A DNA stretch of 64,000 nucleotides from Donghicola mangrovi. Its GTDB lineage: Bacteria > Pseudomonadota > Alphaproteobacteria > Rhodobacterales > Rhodobacteraceae. The stretch is taken from NCBI RefSeq assembly GCF_013377535.1, contig NZ_JABCJE010000001.1, positions 186,001 through 250,000 of the forward strand, written 5' to 3'. The position numbers and the translations under genes are program-made. Each line of letters opens with the position of its first letter. Position 1 is the first letter of the stretch. This document shows, one piece after another, positions 18,384 to 30,900 of this stretch. The notes beneath the pieces were generated by a model. It was given only the letters and a program-made list of their open reading frames with translations, had not been told where the DNA came from and ran no database searches.

Positions 18384-19226
18384 TTAGCGACCCTTCTTCT
18401 TGGCGTGACGCGAGCGCAGGATGAGCTTCTGCGACGCCTTGTTCTTGTTGCGGGTACGCGCACCTTTGGTCGGCTTACCCCAAGGAGTAACGGGGTGACG
18501 GCCACCCGAGGTACGACCTTCACCACCACCATGGGGGTGGTCGATCGGGTTCATAACCACGCCGCGAACACTCGGGCGGATGCCCTTGTGGCGGTTACGG
18601 CCTGCTTTACCGATGTTCTGGTTGCTGTTGTCGGGGTTCGACACGGCGCCAACGGTTGCCATGCATTCCTGACGAACCATGCGCAGTTCGCCCGACGACA
18701 GGCGGATCTGTGCGTAGCCGCCGTCACGACCAACGAACTGAGCGTATGCGCCAGCTGCGCGGGCCATCTGACCGCCTTTGCCGGGCTTCAGTTCGATGTT
18801 GTGAACGATGGTACCGATGGGCATACCCGAGAAGGGCATTGCGTTACCGGGCTTAATGTCGGCCTTAGCCGATGCGATCACCTGGTCGCCAACGCTGAGA
18901 CGCTGGGGGGCGATGATGTAAGCCTGTTCGCCGTCTTCATAGCGGATGAGCGCGATGAATGCGGTGCGGTTGGGGTCATATTCGATACGTTCTACGGTCG
19001 CAGCGATATCAAACTTACGACGCTTGAAATCGACGATACGATAGAGACGCTTTGCCCCGCCGCCCTTGCGGCGCATGGTGATCCGTCCGGTGTTGTTCCG
19101 GCCGCCGTTTTTGGTGAGACCCTCGGTGAGAGCCTTAACGGGGCGACCTTTCCAAAGCTCCGAACGGTCGATCAGAACCAGCCCGCGCTGGCCAGGCGTT
19201 GTCGGTTTATACGACTTGAGTGCCAT
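18384..19226 (-). CDS. rplB: 50S ribosomal protein L2
   Basis: 280 residues starting [15 protein letters not shown], with the conserved [18 protein letters not shown] near the C-terminus that holds the invariant peptidyl-transferase-centre histidine. The start is preceded by GGAAGAC. Upstream, a strong terminator and two hairpins separate it from rplW, so it heads its own unit rplB-rpsS-rplV-rpsC-rplP. Confidence 0.98.
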   Translation of the reverse strand: MALKSYKPTTPGQRGLVLIDRSELWKGRPVKALTEGLTKNGGRNNTGRITMRRKGGGAKRLYRIVDFKRRKFDIAATVERIEYDPNRTAFIALIRYEDGEQAYIIAPQRLSVGDQVIASAKADIKPGNAMPFSGMPIGTIVHNIELKPGKGGQMARAAGAYAQFVGRDGGYAQIRLSSGELRMVRQECMATVGAVSNPDNSNQNIGKAGRNRHKGIRPSVRGVVMNPIDHPHGGGEGRTSGGRHPVTPWGKPTKGARTRNKNKASQKLILRSRHAKKKGR

Positions 19227-19251
19227 GGTTACTGTCTTCCGTTTGCTTTGT

Positions 19252-19310
19252 GGTCCCCACCATGGGGACCCTTTCACATAAATCACAGGCCCCAGAACGA
19301 ATCTGGGGCC
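19252..19310 (-). promoter_or_regulatory. Two-hairpin leader immediately upstream of rplB
   Basis: In the rplB mRNA the first hairpin pairs GGCCCCAGA with TCTGGGGCC (19302-19310 with 19288-19296). The second pairs GGTCCCCA with TGGGGACC (19263-19270 with 19252-19259), ending about 26 nt before the start codon. This could be a translational operator or attenuator for the L2 unit. Confidence 0.5.
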
Positions 19311-19410
19311 GTGAGATTGGAGCGGGGTACCAGATAAAACAAAGGGCGTCCATACGCCGTGATGCCTTTTATTTATGGCGACATCAGACCGCCCATTCCG
19401 TCTGGTACAA

Positions 19411-19442
19411 ACAAAAAGGCCCCCGTCGAAACGGGGGCCTTT
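19411..19442 (-). terminator. Intrinsic terminator after rplW
   Basis: A 12-bp stem (19415-19426 with 19431-19442) with a TTCG-type tetraloop, followed by TTG and TTTG on the minus strand. It cuts the S10 operon between rplW and rplB. Confidence 0.88.
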
Positions 19443-19462
19443 CTGCTAAACATTTCAACCGA

Positions 19463-19759
19463 TTAGAGACCGGTCGACACGTCGATAGTGTTACCTGCTT
19501 CCAGAGTAACGTACGCTTTTTTGACGTCCTTGCGGCGACCAGCAATGCCTTTGAAGCGCTTGGTCTTACCCTTGGTGACGGTGGTGTTAACAGCCTTCAC
19601 CTTTACACCAAAGAGAGCTTCAACAGCTTCTTTGATCGAGGGTTTGTTCGCGTCGATCGCTACTTCGAAAACGACGGCGTTGTTTTCCGACGCCATGGTG
19701 GTTTTCTCGGTGATGATCGGCTTGCGGATCACGTCGTAGTATTCGGGTTTCGCGTTCAT
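19463..19759 (-). CDS. rplW: 50S ribosomal protein L23
   Basis: 98 residues of uL23, the docking site for trigger factor and SRP at the exit tunnel. [11 protein letters not shown] near the N-terminus and [14 protein letters not shown] are conserved. It overlaps rplD by 4 nt. A strong terminator follows 20 nt after the stop. Confidence 0.98.
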   Translation of the reverse strand: MNAKPEYYDVIRKPIITEKTTMASENNAVVFEVAIDANKPSIKEAVEALFGVKVKAVNTTVTKGKTKRFKGIAGRRKDVKKAYVTLEAGNTIDVSTGL

Positions 19760-20373
19760 TTCAGGCGAGCCTCCAGTGCTTCGACACCTGCTTTGGTGAG
19801 CACCAGGGTGTCACGCTTCAGGATGTCATAGACGTTTGCGCCCATCGACGGCAGAATATCGAGACCCTCGATGTTCTTTGCTGCCAGTGCGAAGCCTTCG
19901 TTGACTGCGGCGCCATCGATGATCAGAGCGCGCTTCCAGCCCAGGTTCTTCACCTGCTTGGCCAGAACTGCGGTCTTACCTGCGGACTCAGCCGACTCGA
20001 TGATGACCAGCTCACCAGCCTTTGCTTTCGCGCTCAGCGCGTGCATCAGGCCCAGTTTGCGGAACTTCTTGGGCAGGTCGTGCTCGTGGCTACGAGGGGT
20101 CGGGCCCTTGTAAACACCACCCTTACGGAAGGTCGGCGCCTTGCGGGAACCGTGACGTGCGCCACCGGTGCCTTTCTGGCGGTAGATCTTCTTGGTCGAG
20201 TAGCTGACTTCCGACTTGGTCTTGACCTTGTGGGTACCCTGCTGAGCACGGGCACGCTGCCAGCGAACGACGCGGTGCAGAATGTCGGCGCGGGGGTCCA
20301 GACCGAAGATCGCTTCGTCCAGATCCAGAGTGCCTACGTTGCCTGCATCGAGGTTGATCACATCAATTTTCAT
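19756..20373 (-). CDS. rplD: 50S ribosomal protein L4
   Basis: 205 residues with the tunnel-lining loop [19 protein letters not shown]. In E. coli uL4 also represses the S10 operon; the rpsJ leader here contains a hairpin but I cannot assign an L4 site. Overlaps with both rplC and rplW (4 nt each) indicate translational coupling. Confidence 0.98.
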   Translation of the reverse strand: MKIDVINLDAGNVGTLDLDEAIFGLDPRADILHRVVRWQRARAQQGTHKVKTKSEVSYSTKKIYRQKGTGGARHGSRKAPTFRKGGVYKGPTPRSHEHDLPKKFRKLGLMHALSAKAKAGELVIIESAESAGKTAVLAKQVKNLGWKRALIIDGAAVNEGFALAAKNIEGLDILPSMGANVYDILKRDTLVLTKAGVEALEARLK

Positions 20374-21095
20374 GCTTCACCCCCTTCCGAAGCTTCAACA
20401 GCAGGAGCTGCTTCGGCTGCGGCGGATTTCAGAGCTGCCGGGAACGGAACACCCTCGGGCAGTTTCTTCTTCACGGCGTCCTTAACGGTGACCCAGCCAC
20501 CTTTGGAGCCGGGAACAGCGCCCTTCACCATGATCAGACCACGGCCTGCATCGGTGCGGACAACTTCCAGGTTCTGAGTGGTAACGCGGACGGCACCCAT
20601 GTGGCCTGCCATCTTCTTACCCTTGAAAACCTTGCCCGGGCCCTGACACTGACCGGTCGAACCGTGCGAACGGTGGCTGATCGACACACCGTGCGATGCG
20701 CGAAGACCGCCGAAGTTGTGGCGCTTCATGGCACCGGCGAAACCTTTACCGATCGAGGTGCCCGATACGTCGACCTTCTGGCCGGCGATGAAGTGCTCTG
20801 CCGAAATCTCGGCGCCCACTTCGATCAGGTTCTCTTCGGTCACGCGGAATTCGCAAACCTTGCGCTTGGGCGCAACGTTGGCAGCCGCAAAGTGGCCACG
20901 CATTGCCTGGCTGGTGCGCTTTGCTTTCGCAATGCCTGCACCCAGCTGAACAGCGGTGTAGCCGTCACGGTCGGTGGTGCGCTGAGCAACAACCTGCAGG
21001 CTTTCCAGCTGCAGAACGGTCACGGGGATCTGCTTGCCGTCTTCCATGAAGAGACGGGTCATGCCGACCTTTTTAGCGATAATACCAGAACGCAT
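20370..21095 (-). CDS. rplC: 50S ribosomal protein L3
   Basis: 241 residues starting [16 protein letters not shown] with AAGGGGG upstream. The loop containing [22 protein letters not shown] carries the Gln that PrmB methylates in some bacteria. The C-terminus has an extra Ala/Glu-rich tail, common in alphaproteobacteria. Confidence 0.98.
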   Translation of the reverse strand: MRSGIIAKKVGMTRLFMEDGKQIPVTVLQLESLQVVAQRTTDRDGYTAVQLGAGIAKAKRTSQAMRGHFAAANVAPKRKVCEFRVTEENLIEVGAEISAEHFIAGQKVDVSGTSIGKGFAGAMKRHNFGGLRASHGVSISHRSHGSTGQCQGPGKVFKGKKMAGHMGAVRVTTQNLEVVRTDAGRGLIMVKGAVPGSKGGWVTVKDAVKKKLPEGVPFPAALKSAAAEAAPAVEASEGGEA

Positions 21096-21105
21096 AATCG
21101 CCCCC

Positions 21106-21414
21106 TTATACCTTGATCTCGACGTCAACGCCTGCTGCCAGGTCGAGCTTCATCAGCGCGTCCACGGTCTGCGGGGTCGGATCGACGATGTCGAGAAGAC
21201 GCTTGTGAGTGCGAATCTCGAACTGGTCACGGGATTTCTTGTTCACGTGGGGGCCACGCAGAACGGTGAATTTTTCGATCTTGTTCGGCAGCGGAATCGG
21301 ACCACGCACTTGGGCGCCGGTACGTTTCGCGGTGTTTACGATTTCCTGGGTGCTGGCGTCCAGCACGCGGTAATCAAACGCCTTGAGCCGAATGCGAATG
21401 TTTTGGCCTTGCAT
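21106..21414 (-). CDS. rpsJ: 30S ribosomal protein S10
   Basis: 102 residues of uS10, also the transcription antitermination factor NusE. It starts [19 protein letters not shown] and holds [17 protein letters not shown]. It is the first gene of the S10 unit, 152 nt after tuf. Confidence 0.98.
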   Translation of the reverse strand: MQGQNIRIRLKAFDYRVLDASTQEIVNTAKRTGAQVRGPIPLPNKIEKFTVLRGPHVNKKSRDQFEIRTHKRLLDIVDPTPQTVDALMKLDLAAGVDVEIKV

Positions 21415-21516
21415 AGATAGAAGCCTTTCGCGGCGTTGGAGTTGATAGGAGGAAACGGAGGCTCATTCCCCCGGCCCTCTTCGAACCCGATAGTCTGGGT
21501 CTAACGACTATACAGA

Positions 21517-21552
21517 GGCGCACCCCATAGAGGGTGCGCCGCCGTTTGACAA
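21517..21552 (-). promoter_or_regulatory. tuf-rpsJ junction: hairpin and candidate S10 promoter
   Basis: A 9-bp hairpin (21517-21525 with 21532-21540) follows tuf without a T-run. TTGTCA (21547-21552), a 17-nt spacer and TATGGG (21524-21529) could be a promoter for rpsJ overlapping the hairpin. Confidence 0.35.
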
Positions 21553-21566
21553 GTCAGTTTTTTCGA

Positions 21567-22742
<1,176 letters not shown>

Positions 22743-22824
22743 GATGGCCTCCTATCAGTTCCGGAGCAGCGTCAAAGACGCTGTAGATTTTCTGTGGGAA
22801 AGGCGGGCAATGCCCGCCAGACCG

Positions 22825-24942
22825 TTATGCGTATTTCTTCTGGATCTCTTCCGACAGGTTCTGCGGAACCGGATCGTAGTGATCGAACTGCATGGTGAAC
22901 TGGGCACGGCCCGACGACATCGAACGCAGGTTGTTGATGTAGCCGAACATGTTGGCCAGCGGAACGTACGCGTTGATTGCAACGGCGTTACCGCGGGACT
23001 CCTGGCCGGTCACCTGGCCGCGACGCGAGGTCAGGTCGCCGATGATGCCGCCGGTGTACTCCTCGGGAGTAACAACTTCGACCTTCATCACGGGCTCGAG
23101 CAGTTTTGCACCTGCTTTACGGAGACCTTCGCGCATTGCAGCACGAGCAGCGATTTCGAACGCCAGAACGCTCGAGTCAACGTCGTGGTAAGCACCGTCG
23201 ATCAGCTTCACTTTGAAGTCGATTACGGGGAAGCCAGCCAGCGGGCCGCTATCCATAACCGAGGTGATGCCTTTTTCAACGCCAGGGATGTATTCCTTGG
23301 GAACCGAACCACCAACGATCGCCGATTCAAAGCTGTAGCCTTCGCCTGCTTCGGTCGGAGTGATGACCATTTTAACGCGCGCGAACTGACCCGAACCACC
23401 CGACTGTTTCTTGTGGGTGTAGTCGATTTCAGCTTCGTGCGAGATGGTCTCGCGGTAGGCCACCTGGGGTGCACCGATGTTTGCTTCAACCTTGAATTCG
23501 CGACGCAGACGGTCAACCAGAATGTCGAGGTGAAGTTCGCCCATGCCCTTCATGATGGTCTGGCCCGACTCGATGTCGGTTTCGACGCGGAAGGACGGGT
23601 CTTCGGCTGCCAGACGCTGCAGGCCTGCCGACATCTTCTCCTGGTCACCCTTGGTCTTGGGTTCAATCGCGATCTCGATCACGGGGGTCGGGAAGGTCAT
23701 GGTTTCGAGAACCACGGGATCTTTGGGATCACACAGGGTATCACCGGTGGTGGTGTCTTTCAGACCACCCAGCGCGATGATGTCGCCTGCAAACGCTTCC
23801 TCGATTTCCTCACGGTTGTTCGAGTGCATCATCATCATACGACCGACGCGCTCTTTCTTGCCTTTGGTCGAGTTCAGCAGCGAGTCGCCCTTCGACAGGG
23901 TGCCCGAGTAAACGCGAACGAAGGTCAGCGAGCCAACGAAGGGGTCGTTCATGATTTTGAACGCCAGACCCGAGAAAGCCATTTCGTCATCTGCACGACG
24001 TGCAATGTTACGAACTTCTTCTTCGTCACCGGGTTTGAAGCCCATGTAGTCGACTACGTCCAGCGGGCTGGGAAGGAAGTCGATCACAGCGTTCAGCAGG
24101 GGCTGAACAGCTTTGTTTTTGAATGCCGAACCACCCAGAACCGGAACGAACGACATCGACAGGGTGCCCTTGCGGAGCAGCTTGCGGAGGGTCGCAACGT
24201 CGGGCTCTTCGCCTTCGAGGTAAGCTTCCATCGCGTCGTCGTCCATTTCGACGGCCGCTTCGATCATCTTACCGCGCCATTCGTCGGCCATGTCCTGCAG
24301 GTCGGGACGGATGTCTTCCAGAACCCAGCTTGCGCCGAGGTCGTCACCCTTCCAGAGCCATTCTTTCATCAGGACGAGGTCAAGCAGACCTTCCAGAGCC
24401 GATTCTGCGCCGATCGGAATAGCAACCGGAACAGCGCGCGCGCCGGTACGGTCTTCGATCATGCGAACGCAGTTGAAGAAGTCTGCGCCGATCTTGTCCA
24501 TCTTGTTGACGAACACGATACGCGGAACCTTGTAGCGGTCAGCCTGACGCCACACGGTTTCGGTCTGGGGTTCTACGCCGGCGTTTGCGTCGAGAACGCA
24601 AACTGCACCGTCGAGAACAGCGAGCGAACGCTCCACCTCGATGGTAAAGTCAACGTGACCGGGAGTGTCGATGATGTTGAAGCGGTGCTTCGGGGTCTGA
24701 GCGGTTTCGCCGTCTTCGGTGCGTTCCCAGAAAGTGGTGGTCGCTGCCGAAGTGATGGTGATACCGCGCTCTTGCTCCTGCTCCATCCAGTCCATGGTCG
24801 CTGCGCCATCGTGCACTTCGCCGATGTTGTGCGACTTACCGGTGTAGTACAGGATGCGCTCCGACGTGGTGGTTTTACCAGCGTCGATGTGCGCCATGAT
24901 CCCGAAGTTACGGTACAGGTCGAGGGAATATTCGCGTGCCAT
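22825..24942 (-). CDS. fusA: Elongation factor G
   Basis: 705 residues; the ribosomal translocase. G1 is [10 protein letters not shown]3 is DTPGHVDF and G4 is NKMDK in the N-terminal GTPase domain. Domains II to V follow, with RGxVxGQE-like motifs near the C-terminus. It lies 21 nt after rpsG and 82 nt before tuf. Confidence 0.98.
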   Translation of the reverse strand: MAREYSLDLYRNFGIMAHIDAGKTTTSERILYYTGKSHNIGEVHDGAATMDWMEQEQERGITITSAATTTFWERTEDGETAQTPKHRFNIIDTPGHVDFTIEVERSLAVLDGAVCVLDANAGVEPQTETVWRQADRYKVPRIVFVNKMDKIGADFFNCVRMIEDRTGARAVPVAIPIGAESALEGLLDLVLMKEWLWKGDDLGASWVLEDIRPDLQDMADEWRGKMIEAAVEMDDDAMEAYLEGEEPDVATLRKLLRKGTLSMSFVPVLGGSAFKNKAVQPLLNAVIDFLPSPLDVVDYMGFKPGDEEEVRNIARRADDEMAFSGLAFKIMNDPFVGSLTFVRVYSGTLSKGDSLLNSTKGKKERVGRMMMMHSNNREEIEEAFAGDIIALGGLKDTTTGDTLCDPKDPVVLETMTFPTPVIEIAIEPKTKGDQEKMSAGLQRLAAEDPSFRVETDIESGQTIMKGMGELHLDILVDRLRREFKVEANIGAPQVAYRETISHEAEIDYTHKKQSGGSGQFARVKMVITPTEAGEGYSFESAIVGGSVPKEYIPGVEKGITSVMDSGPLAGFPVIDFKVKLIDGAYHDVDSSVLAFEIAARAAMREGLRKAGAKLLEPVMKVEVVTPEEYTGGIIGDLTSRRGQVTGQESRGNAVAINAYVPLANMFGYINNLRSMSSGRAQFTMQFDHYDPVPQNLSEEIQKKYA

Positions 24943-24963
24943 TGGTCAGGTCCTAGGCTTGAG

Positions 24964-25434
24964 TTACCAGCGGTAGTGGCTGAATGCCTTGTTGGCTTCT
25001 GCCATCTTGTGGGTGTCTTCGCGCTTCTTGACCGCGGTGCCACGGCTGTTGACAGCGTCCATCAGCTCGCCGGCAAGGCGCTCTTCCATGGTGTTCTCGT
25101 TGCGTGCGCGAGCAGCGTTGATCAGCCAACGGATGGCCAGAGCTTCGCGGCGCTCGGGGCGCACTTCACAAGGAACCTGGTAGGTTGCACCACCAACGCG
25201 GCGCGAACGGACTTCGACCGACGGTTTGATGTTGTCGAGAGCTTCGTGGAAGATTTCGACGGGTGCGCGCTTGGCTTTTGCTTCAACGCGGTCGAGCGCG
25301 TTGTAAACGATTTTTTCGGCGGCAAACTTCTTGCCGTCGATCATCAGGTTGTTCATGAACTTGGTCAGAACGCGATCGCCAAATTTGGCGTCAGGCAGAA
25401 CTTCGCGCTTTTCAGCGGCGTGACGACGAGACAT
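24964..25434 (-). CDS. rpsG: 30S ribosomal protein S7
   Basis: 156 residues starting [19 protein letters not shown]. uS7 nucleates the small-subunit head, and in E. coli it represses the str operon. It lies 12 nt after rpsL. Confidence 0.98.
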   Translation of the reverse strand: MSRRHAAEKREVLPDAKFGDRVLTKFMNNLMIDGKKFAAEKIVYNALDRVEAKAKRAPVEIFHEALDNIKPSVEVRSRRVGGATYQVPCEVRPERREALAIRWLINAARARNENTMEERLAGELMDAVNSRGTAVKKREDTHKMAEANKAFSHYRW

Positions 25435-25446
25435 TCTCTAATTCCC

Positions 25447-25818
25447 TTATTTCGGACGCTTCGCGCCGTACTTCGAGCGACGCTGCTTACGGTCTTTAAC
25501 GCCCTGGGTATCCAGAACACCGCGCAGGATGTGGTAACGCACACCGGGAAGGTCTTTTACACGACCGCCGCGGATCAGGACAACCGAGTGTTCCTGCAGG
25601 TTGTGCTTTTCACCCGGAATGTAGCTGATCACCTCAAAGCCATTGGTAAGACGCACTTTGGCAACCTTACGCATAGCCGAGTTCGGCTTCTTCGGAGTGG
25701 TGGTATAGACGCGAGTGCAGACGCCACGCTTTTGCGGGCACGACTGCAGGTGCATCGACTTCTGAGATCTGACTTTGGGCTGCCGCGGCTTGCGGATCAG
25801 CTGTTGGATCGTTGGCAT
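25447..25818 (-). CDS. rpsL: 30S ribosomal protein S12
   Basis: 123 residues starting [15 protein letters not shown], at the decoding centre. The region [18 protein letters not shown] holds the lysine where streptomycin resistance arises; it is wild type here. It is the first gene of the str operon; the 226-nt spacer upstream contains a good promoter. Confidence 0.98.
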   Translation of the reverse strand: MPTIQQLIRKPRQPKVRSQKSMHLQSCPQKRGVCTRVYTTTPKKPNSAMRKVAKVRLTNGFEVISYIPGEKHNLQEHSVVLIRGGRVKDLPGVRYHILRGVLDTQGVKDRKQRRSKYGAKRPK

Positions 25819-26019
25819 TCCGGTTCTTTCCCCGTGTTGCAACACATGTTCATTTTCAATCGCGCCCTACGCCCTTCGCAAAACGCAAAAACCGCATACG
25901 CCCCCCGAATTCAGGGAACGACGCGGTGGGTATCCAGAGGATCGGGCGGGTTAACGCCGGATCTTGACCGCTACAGTTCTGATGGAGGCCGCGGACGCAC
26001 CCCGGCCATGAGTGCGCGC

Positions 26020-26048
26020 TACTTAGAGGGAGTCGGCCAAGTTGTCAA
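26020..26048 (-). promoter_or_regulatory. Probable str-operon promoter (rpsL)
   Basis: TTGACA (26043-26048), a 17-nt spacer and TAAGTA (26020-26025). The -35 is consensus and overlaps the stop codon of the upstream glycosyltransferase gene. The leader to rpsL is about 195 nt. Confidence 0.6.
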
Positions 26049-26893
26049 CATCCCAGCTTTTTGCGCGCAGGACATAGCCGCCATCGGGTTTCCATGCGGT
26101 CTAAATCGAGGCCGAACCTGTCCTCTATCTTGACGGGAATGTCAAACGGATCGATGCGGAATTTCTGCAATTTGCGCTTTTCCACCGAACTATCGTTATC
26201 ATCGTGGGCCCCACGAATGAACATGGGCTGGTCCACGCTGGAAATCACCGGAAGGCGCTGCCACAGACGCAAATGCCGCGTATCCAGCAGACTTTTGGGG
26301 TGATCGGGGCGATTCACCATTACCAGGGCCGGTGTCCACAAGCGCGCAAGCACCGGCAGGATATCCAATTCCCGCCGCTTGGCATAAAGAACAAAGCCCA
26401 TCGCGAAGTCCAGCGCGGCCCTTTCCTCGGGCGAGGCCGCGGCCAAAGCGGTAACCGCAGGGGCCATCGCGCGGATCGTCGCAACGAAATGCAAGGCCAC
26501 CGCATCGTCGTCATCCAGCCGGAATTCAGCGACCCAATCGGCACTTTGATCCCGCGCATCCACCATGAGTCGGCGGCACAGGTCTGCGTGATTCTGCCCC
26601 TCTGGCTCGAACCGCAGATCGAACTGAGGGCAGCCTGCCACCGCCGCCTCGAGCCGCTGACGGTAGTGCGTGGGCAACTGGTCCCCGGCCAACACCACCA
26701 CGCGGAAATCCTTGTCCGTCTGCGCCCGGATCGTCGGCACCACCAGCTCTTCAAAGAAGTAGAACCGCCCCTCCATTCGATCCTCGGCGTAAAGATAGGC
26801 CCGCAGTGCCGCCTCGTCCGCGTGATCCTTCTGGAAGGCCTCGAGGTTAGAGGGATAGGAAAACCGGCACAGGCCGAGGATCTGTAGCCGCAT
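26045..26893 (-). CDS. Putative rhamnosyltransferase-like glycosyltransferase
   Basis: 282 residues. The N-terminus (LGLCRFSYPSNLEAFQ) and a DDDD cluster at 127-130 that could bind the metal-nucleotide-sugar complex resemble the putative rhamnosyl transferase family (PF11316, from memory). No signal peptide or membrane segment is seen, so it is probably cytosolic and acts on surface polysaccharide. It overlaps the EamA gene by 1 nt (TGATG), and the pair interrupts the usual rpoC-rpsL junction. Confidence 0.65.
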   Translation of the reverse strand: MRLQILGLCRFSYPSNLEAFQKDHADEAALRAYLYAEDRMEGRFYFFEELVVPTIRAQTDKDFRVVVLAGDQLPTHYRQRLEAAVAGCPQFDLRFEPEGQNHADLCRRLMVDARDQSADWVAEFRLDDDDAVALHFVATIRAMAPAVTALAAASPEERAALDFAMGFVLYAKRRELDILPVLARLWTPALVMVNRPDHPKSLLDTRHLRLWQRLPVISSVDQPMFIRGAHDDNDSSVEKRKLQKFRIDPFDIPVKIEDRFGLDLDRMETRWRLCPARKKLGC

Positions 26894-27795
26894 CAGCGCC
26901 CTCCCCTCGCGAGGTTACGTTTGTAAAGCTTTCGGCCCAGAGTGGCCTCACGGTACAACATGTAAATCCCGCTACCGACGATGATGGCGCTGCCGAGCAA
27001 GGTCAGCGGCTGCGGCCAGTCGCCAAAGACCAGCCACCCCAGGATCAGCGCCCAAATCAGCCCCGTATACCGGAACGGCGCCACAAAAGAGATATCGCCC
27101 ACGCGCATCACCATCACACTGAAAGCATACCCCGCCACGATACACGTCGTGGCCGTCAGCAGAATGGCAAAATCCCTAAATTCCATCGGACTCCATTCAG
27201 CCGAAGCCTGAAGAACTCCGAAGAACGCCATCACACCGCCTGCCGAGGTCACCGTCACGGTCATCGACGGAACCGCCGAGCTGATCATGCGGGTCGCAAG
27301 GTCCCGAAGCGTCACGCAGAGGACCGACAGCAGGGCATAGACCGAGTAGATGTTGAACCCCTCGGTCCCCGGCCTGACGATCAGCAGCACCCCTAGGAAG
27401 CCCACCACGATGGTCAGCCCCCGACGCCAGCCAAAGGGCATTCCCATAAACAGCGCCGCCCCCAGCGTCACCGTCAAAGGCAAGGCTTGCAGGATCGCGG
27501 TCGCGTTCGCGATGGGCATGTTGAACAAAGCTGTCAGATAGAAATAGGCGGCGCTCGCCTCACCCACGGCACGCAGGCAAACCCACAAGAGGTCACGGCG
27601 GGACATGGTGAACTTCAGCGCCTTCATCCCGCAGGCCATCAGCGCCAGAGCACCGGTCGCCAGCACACCGCGGATAAAAAGCAGCTGGAACAACGGGAGT
27701 TCGCCCGCCAGAGCCTTGAGCGCGGTGTCGTTCAGCGTAAAGGCCGCCATCGCGGCCATCATCAGACCCGCACCACGCATGTTGTCGGAAATCAT
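26893..27795 (-). CDS. EamA/DMT-family transporter
   Basis: 300 residues with about ten hydrophobic segments arranged as two EamA repeats, the drug/metabolite transporter fold. The substrate is not predictable. It starts 117 nt after rpoC, beyond the rpoC terminator, and is coupled to the following glycosyltransferase gene. Confidence 0.88.
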   Translation of the reverse strand: MISDNMRGAGLMMAAMAAFTLNDTALKALAGELPLFQLLFIRGVLATGALALMACGMKALKFTMSRRDLLWVCLRAVGEASAAYFYLTALFNMPIANATAILQALPLTVTLGAALFMGMPFGWRRGLTIVVGFLGVLLIVRPGTEGFNIYSVYALLSVLCVTLRDLATRMISSAVPSMTVTVTSAGGVMAFFGVLQASAEWSPMEFRDFAILLTATTCIVAGYAFSVMVMRVGDISFVAPFRYTGLIWALILGWLVFGDWPQPLTLLGSAIIVGSGIYMLYREATLGRKLYKRNLARGGR

Positions 27796-27845
27796 TTCAG
27801 GCCCCTGCCCTTACAGTTTTCCAAAGCAGTGCACGAAGCCAGCCC

Positions 27846-27883
27846 CAAAGAAAAGACCCGGCAGGTCATACACCTGCCGGGTC
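27846..27883 (-). terminator. Intrinsic terminator after rpoC
   Basis: A perfect 12-bp stem (27855-27866 with 27872-27883) with a 5-nt loop, then TTTTCTTTG on the minus strand. It ends the rpoBC transcript. Confidence 0.92.
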
Positions 27884-27912
27884 CGGTATTACAGATTTGC
27901 GATCTGAGGCGA

Positions 27913-30900
27913 TCAGTCGTCCAGGTTCTGAACCGGTGCTGCCAGTGCCGCGGCCTTTTCGGCCTCGATCCGGCGTGCATCGATCACAACGTTGTCGCGG
28001 TCGTGAGCGATCTTGCGCACGCGCGAGGTCGCACCACCGGTACCGGCGGGGATCAGACGACCGACGATCACGTTCTCTTTCAGGCCGACCAGCGTGTCGC
28101 GCTTGCCCTGTACCGCAGCTTCGGTAAGGACGCGGGTGGTCTCCTGGAACGAAGCCGCCGAGATGAAGCTGCGGGTCTGCAGCGACGCCTTGGTGATACC
28201 CAGCAGGATCGGTTCGCCACGAGCAGGACGGCCGCCCTTTTTGATGGCCTTCTCGTTCGCTGCGTCGAACTCTGCTTTCTCGACGTGTTCGCCCTTGAGC
28301 AGGGTGGTGTCACCGCTGTCCTGGATTTCCCACTTCTGAAGCATCTGACGTACGACAACCTCGATATGCTTGTCGTTGATCTTCACGCCCTGCAGTCGGT
28401 AAACGTCCTGCACTTCGTTGATCATGTAGTTCGCCAGAGCCTCGATGCCGAGGATCGCAAGGATGTCGTGGGGCGCAGGGTTACCGTCCATGATGTATTC
28501 ACCCTTCTGGATGAAATCACCTTCCTGAACGGGAATGTGCTTGCCCTTGGGCACCATGTATTCGACCGGCTCTTTGTTCGAGTCCATCGGTTCGATCGTG
28601 ATACGACGCTTGTTCTTGTAGTCGCGGCCAAAGCGCACGTAGCCATCGATTTCGGCGATGATTGCGTGGTCCTTGGGACGACGTGCTTCGAACAGTTCCG
28701 CAACGCGGGGCAGACCACCGGTAATGTCCTTGGTCTTGGTGCCTTCGCGGGGGATACGCGCCACAACGTCACCGGCAGACACGTCCTGACCTTCTTCGAC
28801 CGACAGAATGGCGTCGACCGACATCGGGTAAGCAACGGGGTTGCCAGCATCGTTACGAACGGGTTCGCCAGACTCGGGATCAACGATGATGATCTCAGGC
28901 TTCAGCTCGTTGCCGCGCGGCGCGGTGCGCCAGTCGGTCACGATCTTCTGGGTCATACCGGTCGCATCGTCGGTGTCCTCGCGGACCGACACACCGTTGG
29001 TCAGGTCGACCAGACGTGCCTTACCCGTACGCTCTGCGATGATCGGCAGAGTGAAGGGGTCCCACTCGAACAGCTTGGTGCCGCGCTTGACGGTCGCACC
29101 TTCGGTGACGAACAGCTTGGTGCCGTAGCCCAGCTTGTAGCTGGCCAGTTCCGCGCCGTCGGTGCCGGTGATGATCAGCTGCATGTTCCGGCCCATCACG
29201 ATCACTTCGTCCGAAGTGTTCTTGATGGTGTTGGGGTTACGGAACACAATCGTGCCCTCGTGACCCGCTTCCTGGAACGACTGCTGGCCACCCTGAGCAA
29301 CGCCGCCGATGTGGAACGTACGCATGGTCAGCTGGGTACCGGGTTCACCGATCGACTGGGCCGCGATGATACCGACAGCCTCGCCCTGGTTCACCATGGT
29401 GCCGCGTGCAAGGTCACGACCGTAGCACATTGCGCAGACGCCATCTTCGGCTTCACAGGTCAGCGGCGAACGGACGCGAGCGGACTGGACACCGGCTTCG
29501 CCGATGCGGTCTGCCAGACGTTCGTCGATCAGAGTGCCGTTGGCTGCGATCACGTCATCGGTGCCGGGGACGCAGATATCCTCTGCCGCGGTACGACCCA
29601 GGATGCGCTCGGGCAGCGACGACACAACTTCACCATCGTTCACAGCTGCTTCGACGGTCACAGCTTTGTCGGTGCCACAGTCATGCTCACGGATGATGCA
29701 GTCCTGTGCCACGTCTACCAGACGACGGGTCAGGTAACCCGAGTTCGCCGTCTTCAAAGCGGTATCCGACAGACCCTTACGGGCACCGTGGGTCGAGTTG
29801 AAGTACTCGAGAACGGTCAGACCTTCTTTGAAGTTCGAGATGATCGGCGTCTCGATGATGTCGCCGTTCGGCTTCGCCATCAGGCCACGCATACCACCCA
29901 GCTGCTTCATCTGCGTTACCGAGCCACGAGCACCGGAGTGGGCCATCATGTAAACCGAGTTCGGTTCCATTTCAGCGCCGTTCTCGTCGCGCTTGGCGGC
30001 CGAGATGGTGTTCATCATTGCGTCGGTGACCGTGTCGTTACAACGGGTCCATGCGTCGATGACTTTGTTGTACTTTTCGCCCTGAGTGATCAGACCGTCC
30101 ATGTACTGCTGTTCAAAGCCTTTGGCCTGCTCGCGGGTGGCTTCCACGATGTCCCACTTGTTGTCGGGGATCACCATGTCGTCCTTGCCGAACGAGATGC
30201 CTGCGCGGAACGCCTGACGGAAGCCGAGGGTCATGATCTGGTCACAGAAGATAACTGACTCTTTCTGGCCGCAGTAACGGTAGACGGTGTCGATGACCTG
30301 CTGCACTTCTTTCTTACGCAGCAGACGGTTGACCAGCGCAAAGGGCGCTTTGGCGTTCTGGGGCAGAAGGTTACCCAGCAGCACACGGCCGGGGGTGGTT
30401 TCGAAGCGCTGGTACACTTCCATCCCATCCTCGTCGATCTGCTTGACGCGGGCAGTAACCTTGGCGTGCAGGTGCACGGCACCGCTGTCCAGTGCGTGCT
30501 GCACTTCGTCCAGCGACGCAAAGGCCATGCCTTCACCCTTCATGCCGTCGCGCTGCAGGGTCACATAGTAGAGACCCAAGATCATATCCTGCGAAGGAAC
30601 GATGATCGGCGCGCCGTTTGCGGGCGACAGAACGTTGTTAGTCGACATCATCAGGACGCGCGCTTCCAGCTGAGCTTCGAGGCTCAGGGGAACGTGCACA
30701 GCCATCTGGTCGCCGTCGAAGTCAGCGTTGAACGCCGAACACACCAGCGGGTGCAGCTGGATCGCTTTACCTTCGATCAGAGTGGGTTCGAACGCCTGAA
30801 TGCCAAGACGGTGCAGCGTAGGCGCACGGTTCAGCATGACGGGGTGTTCGCGGATCACTTCGTCGAGGATATCCCAAACTTCGGGACGCTCTTTTTCGAC

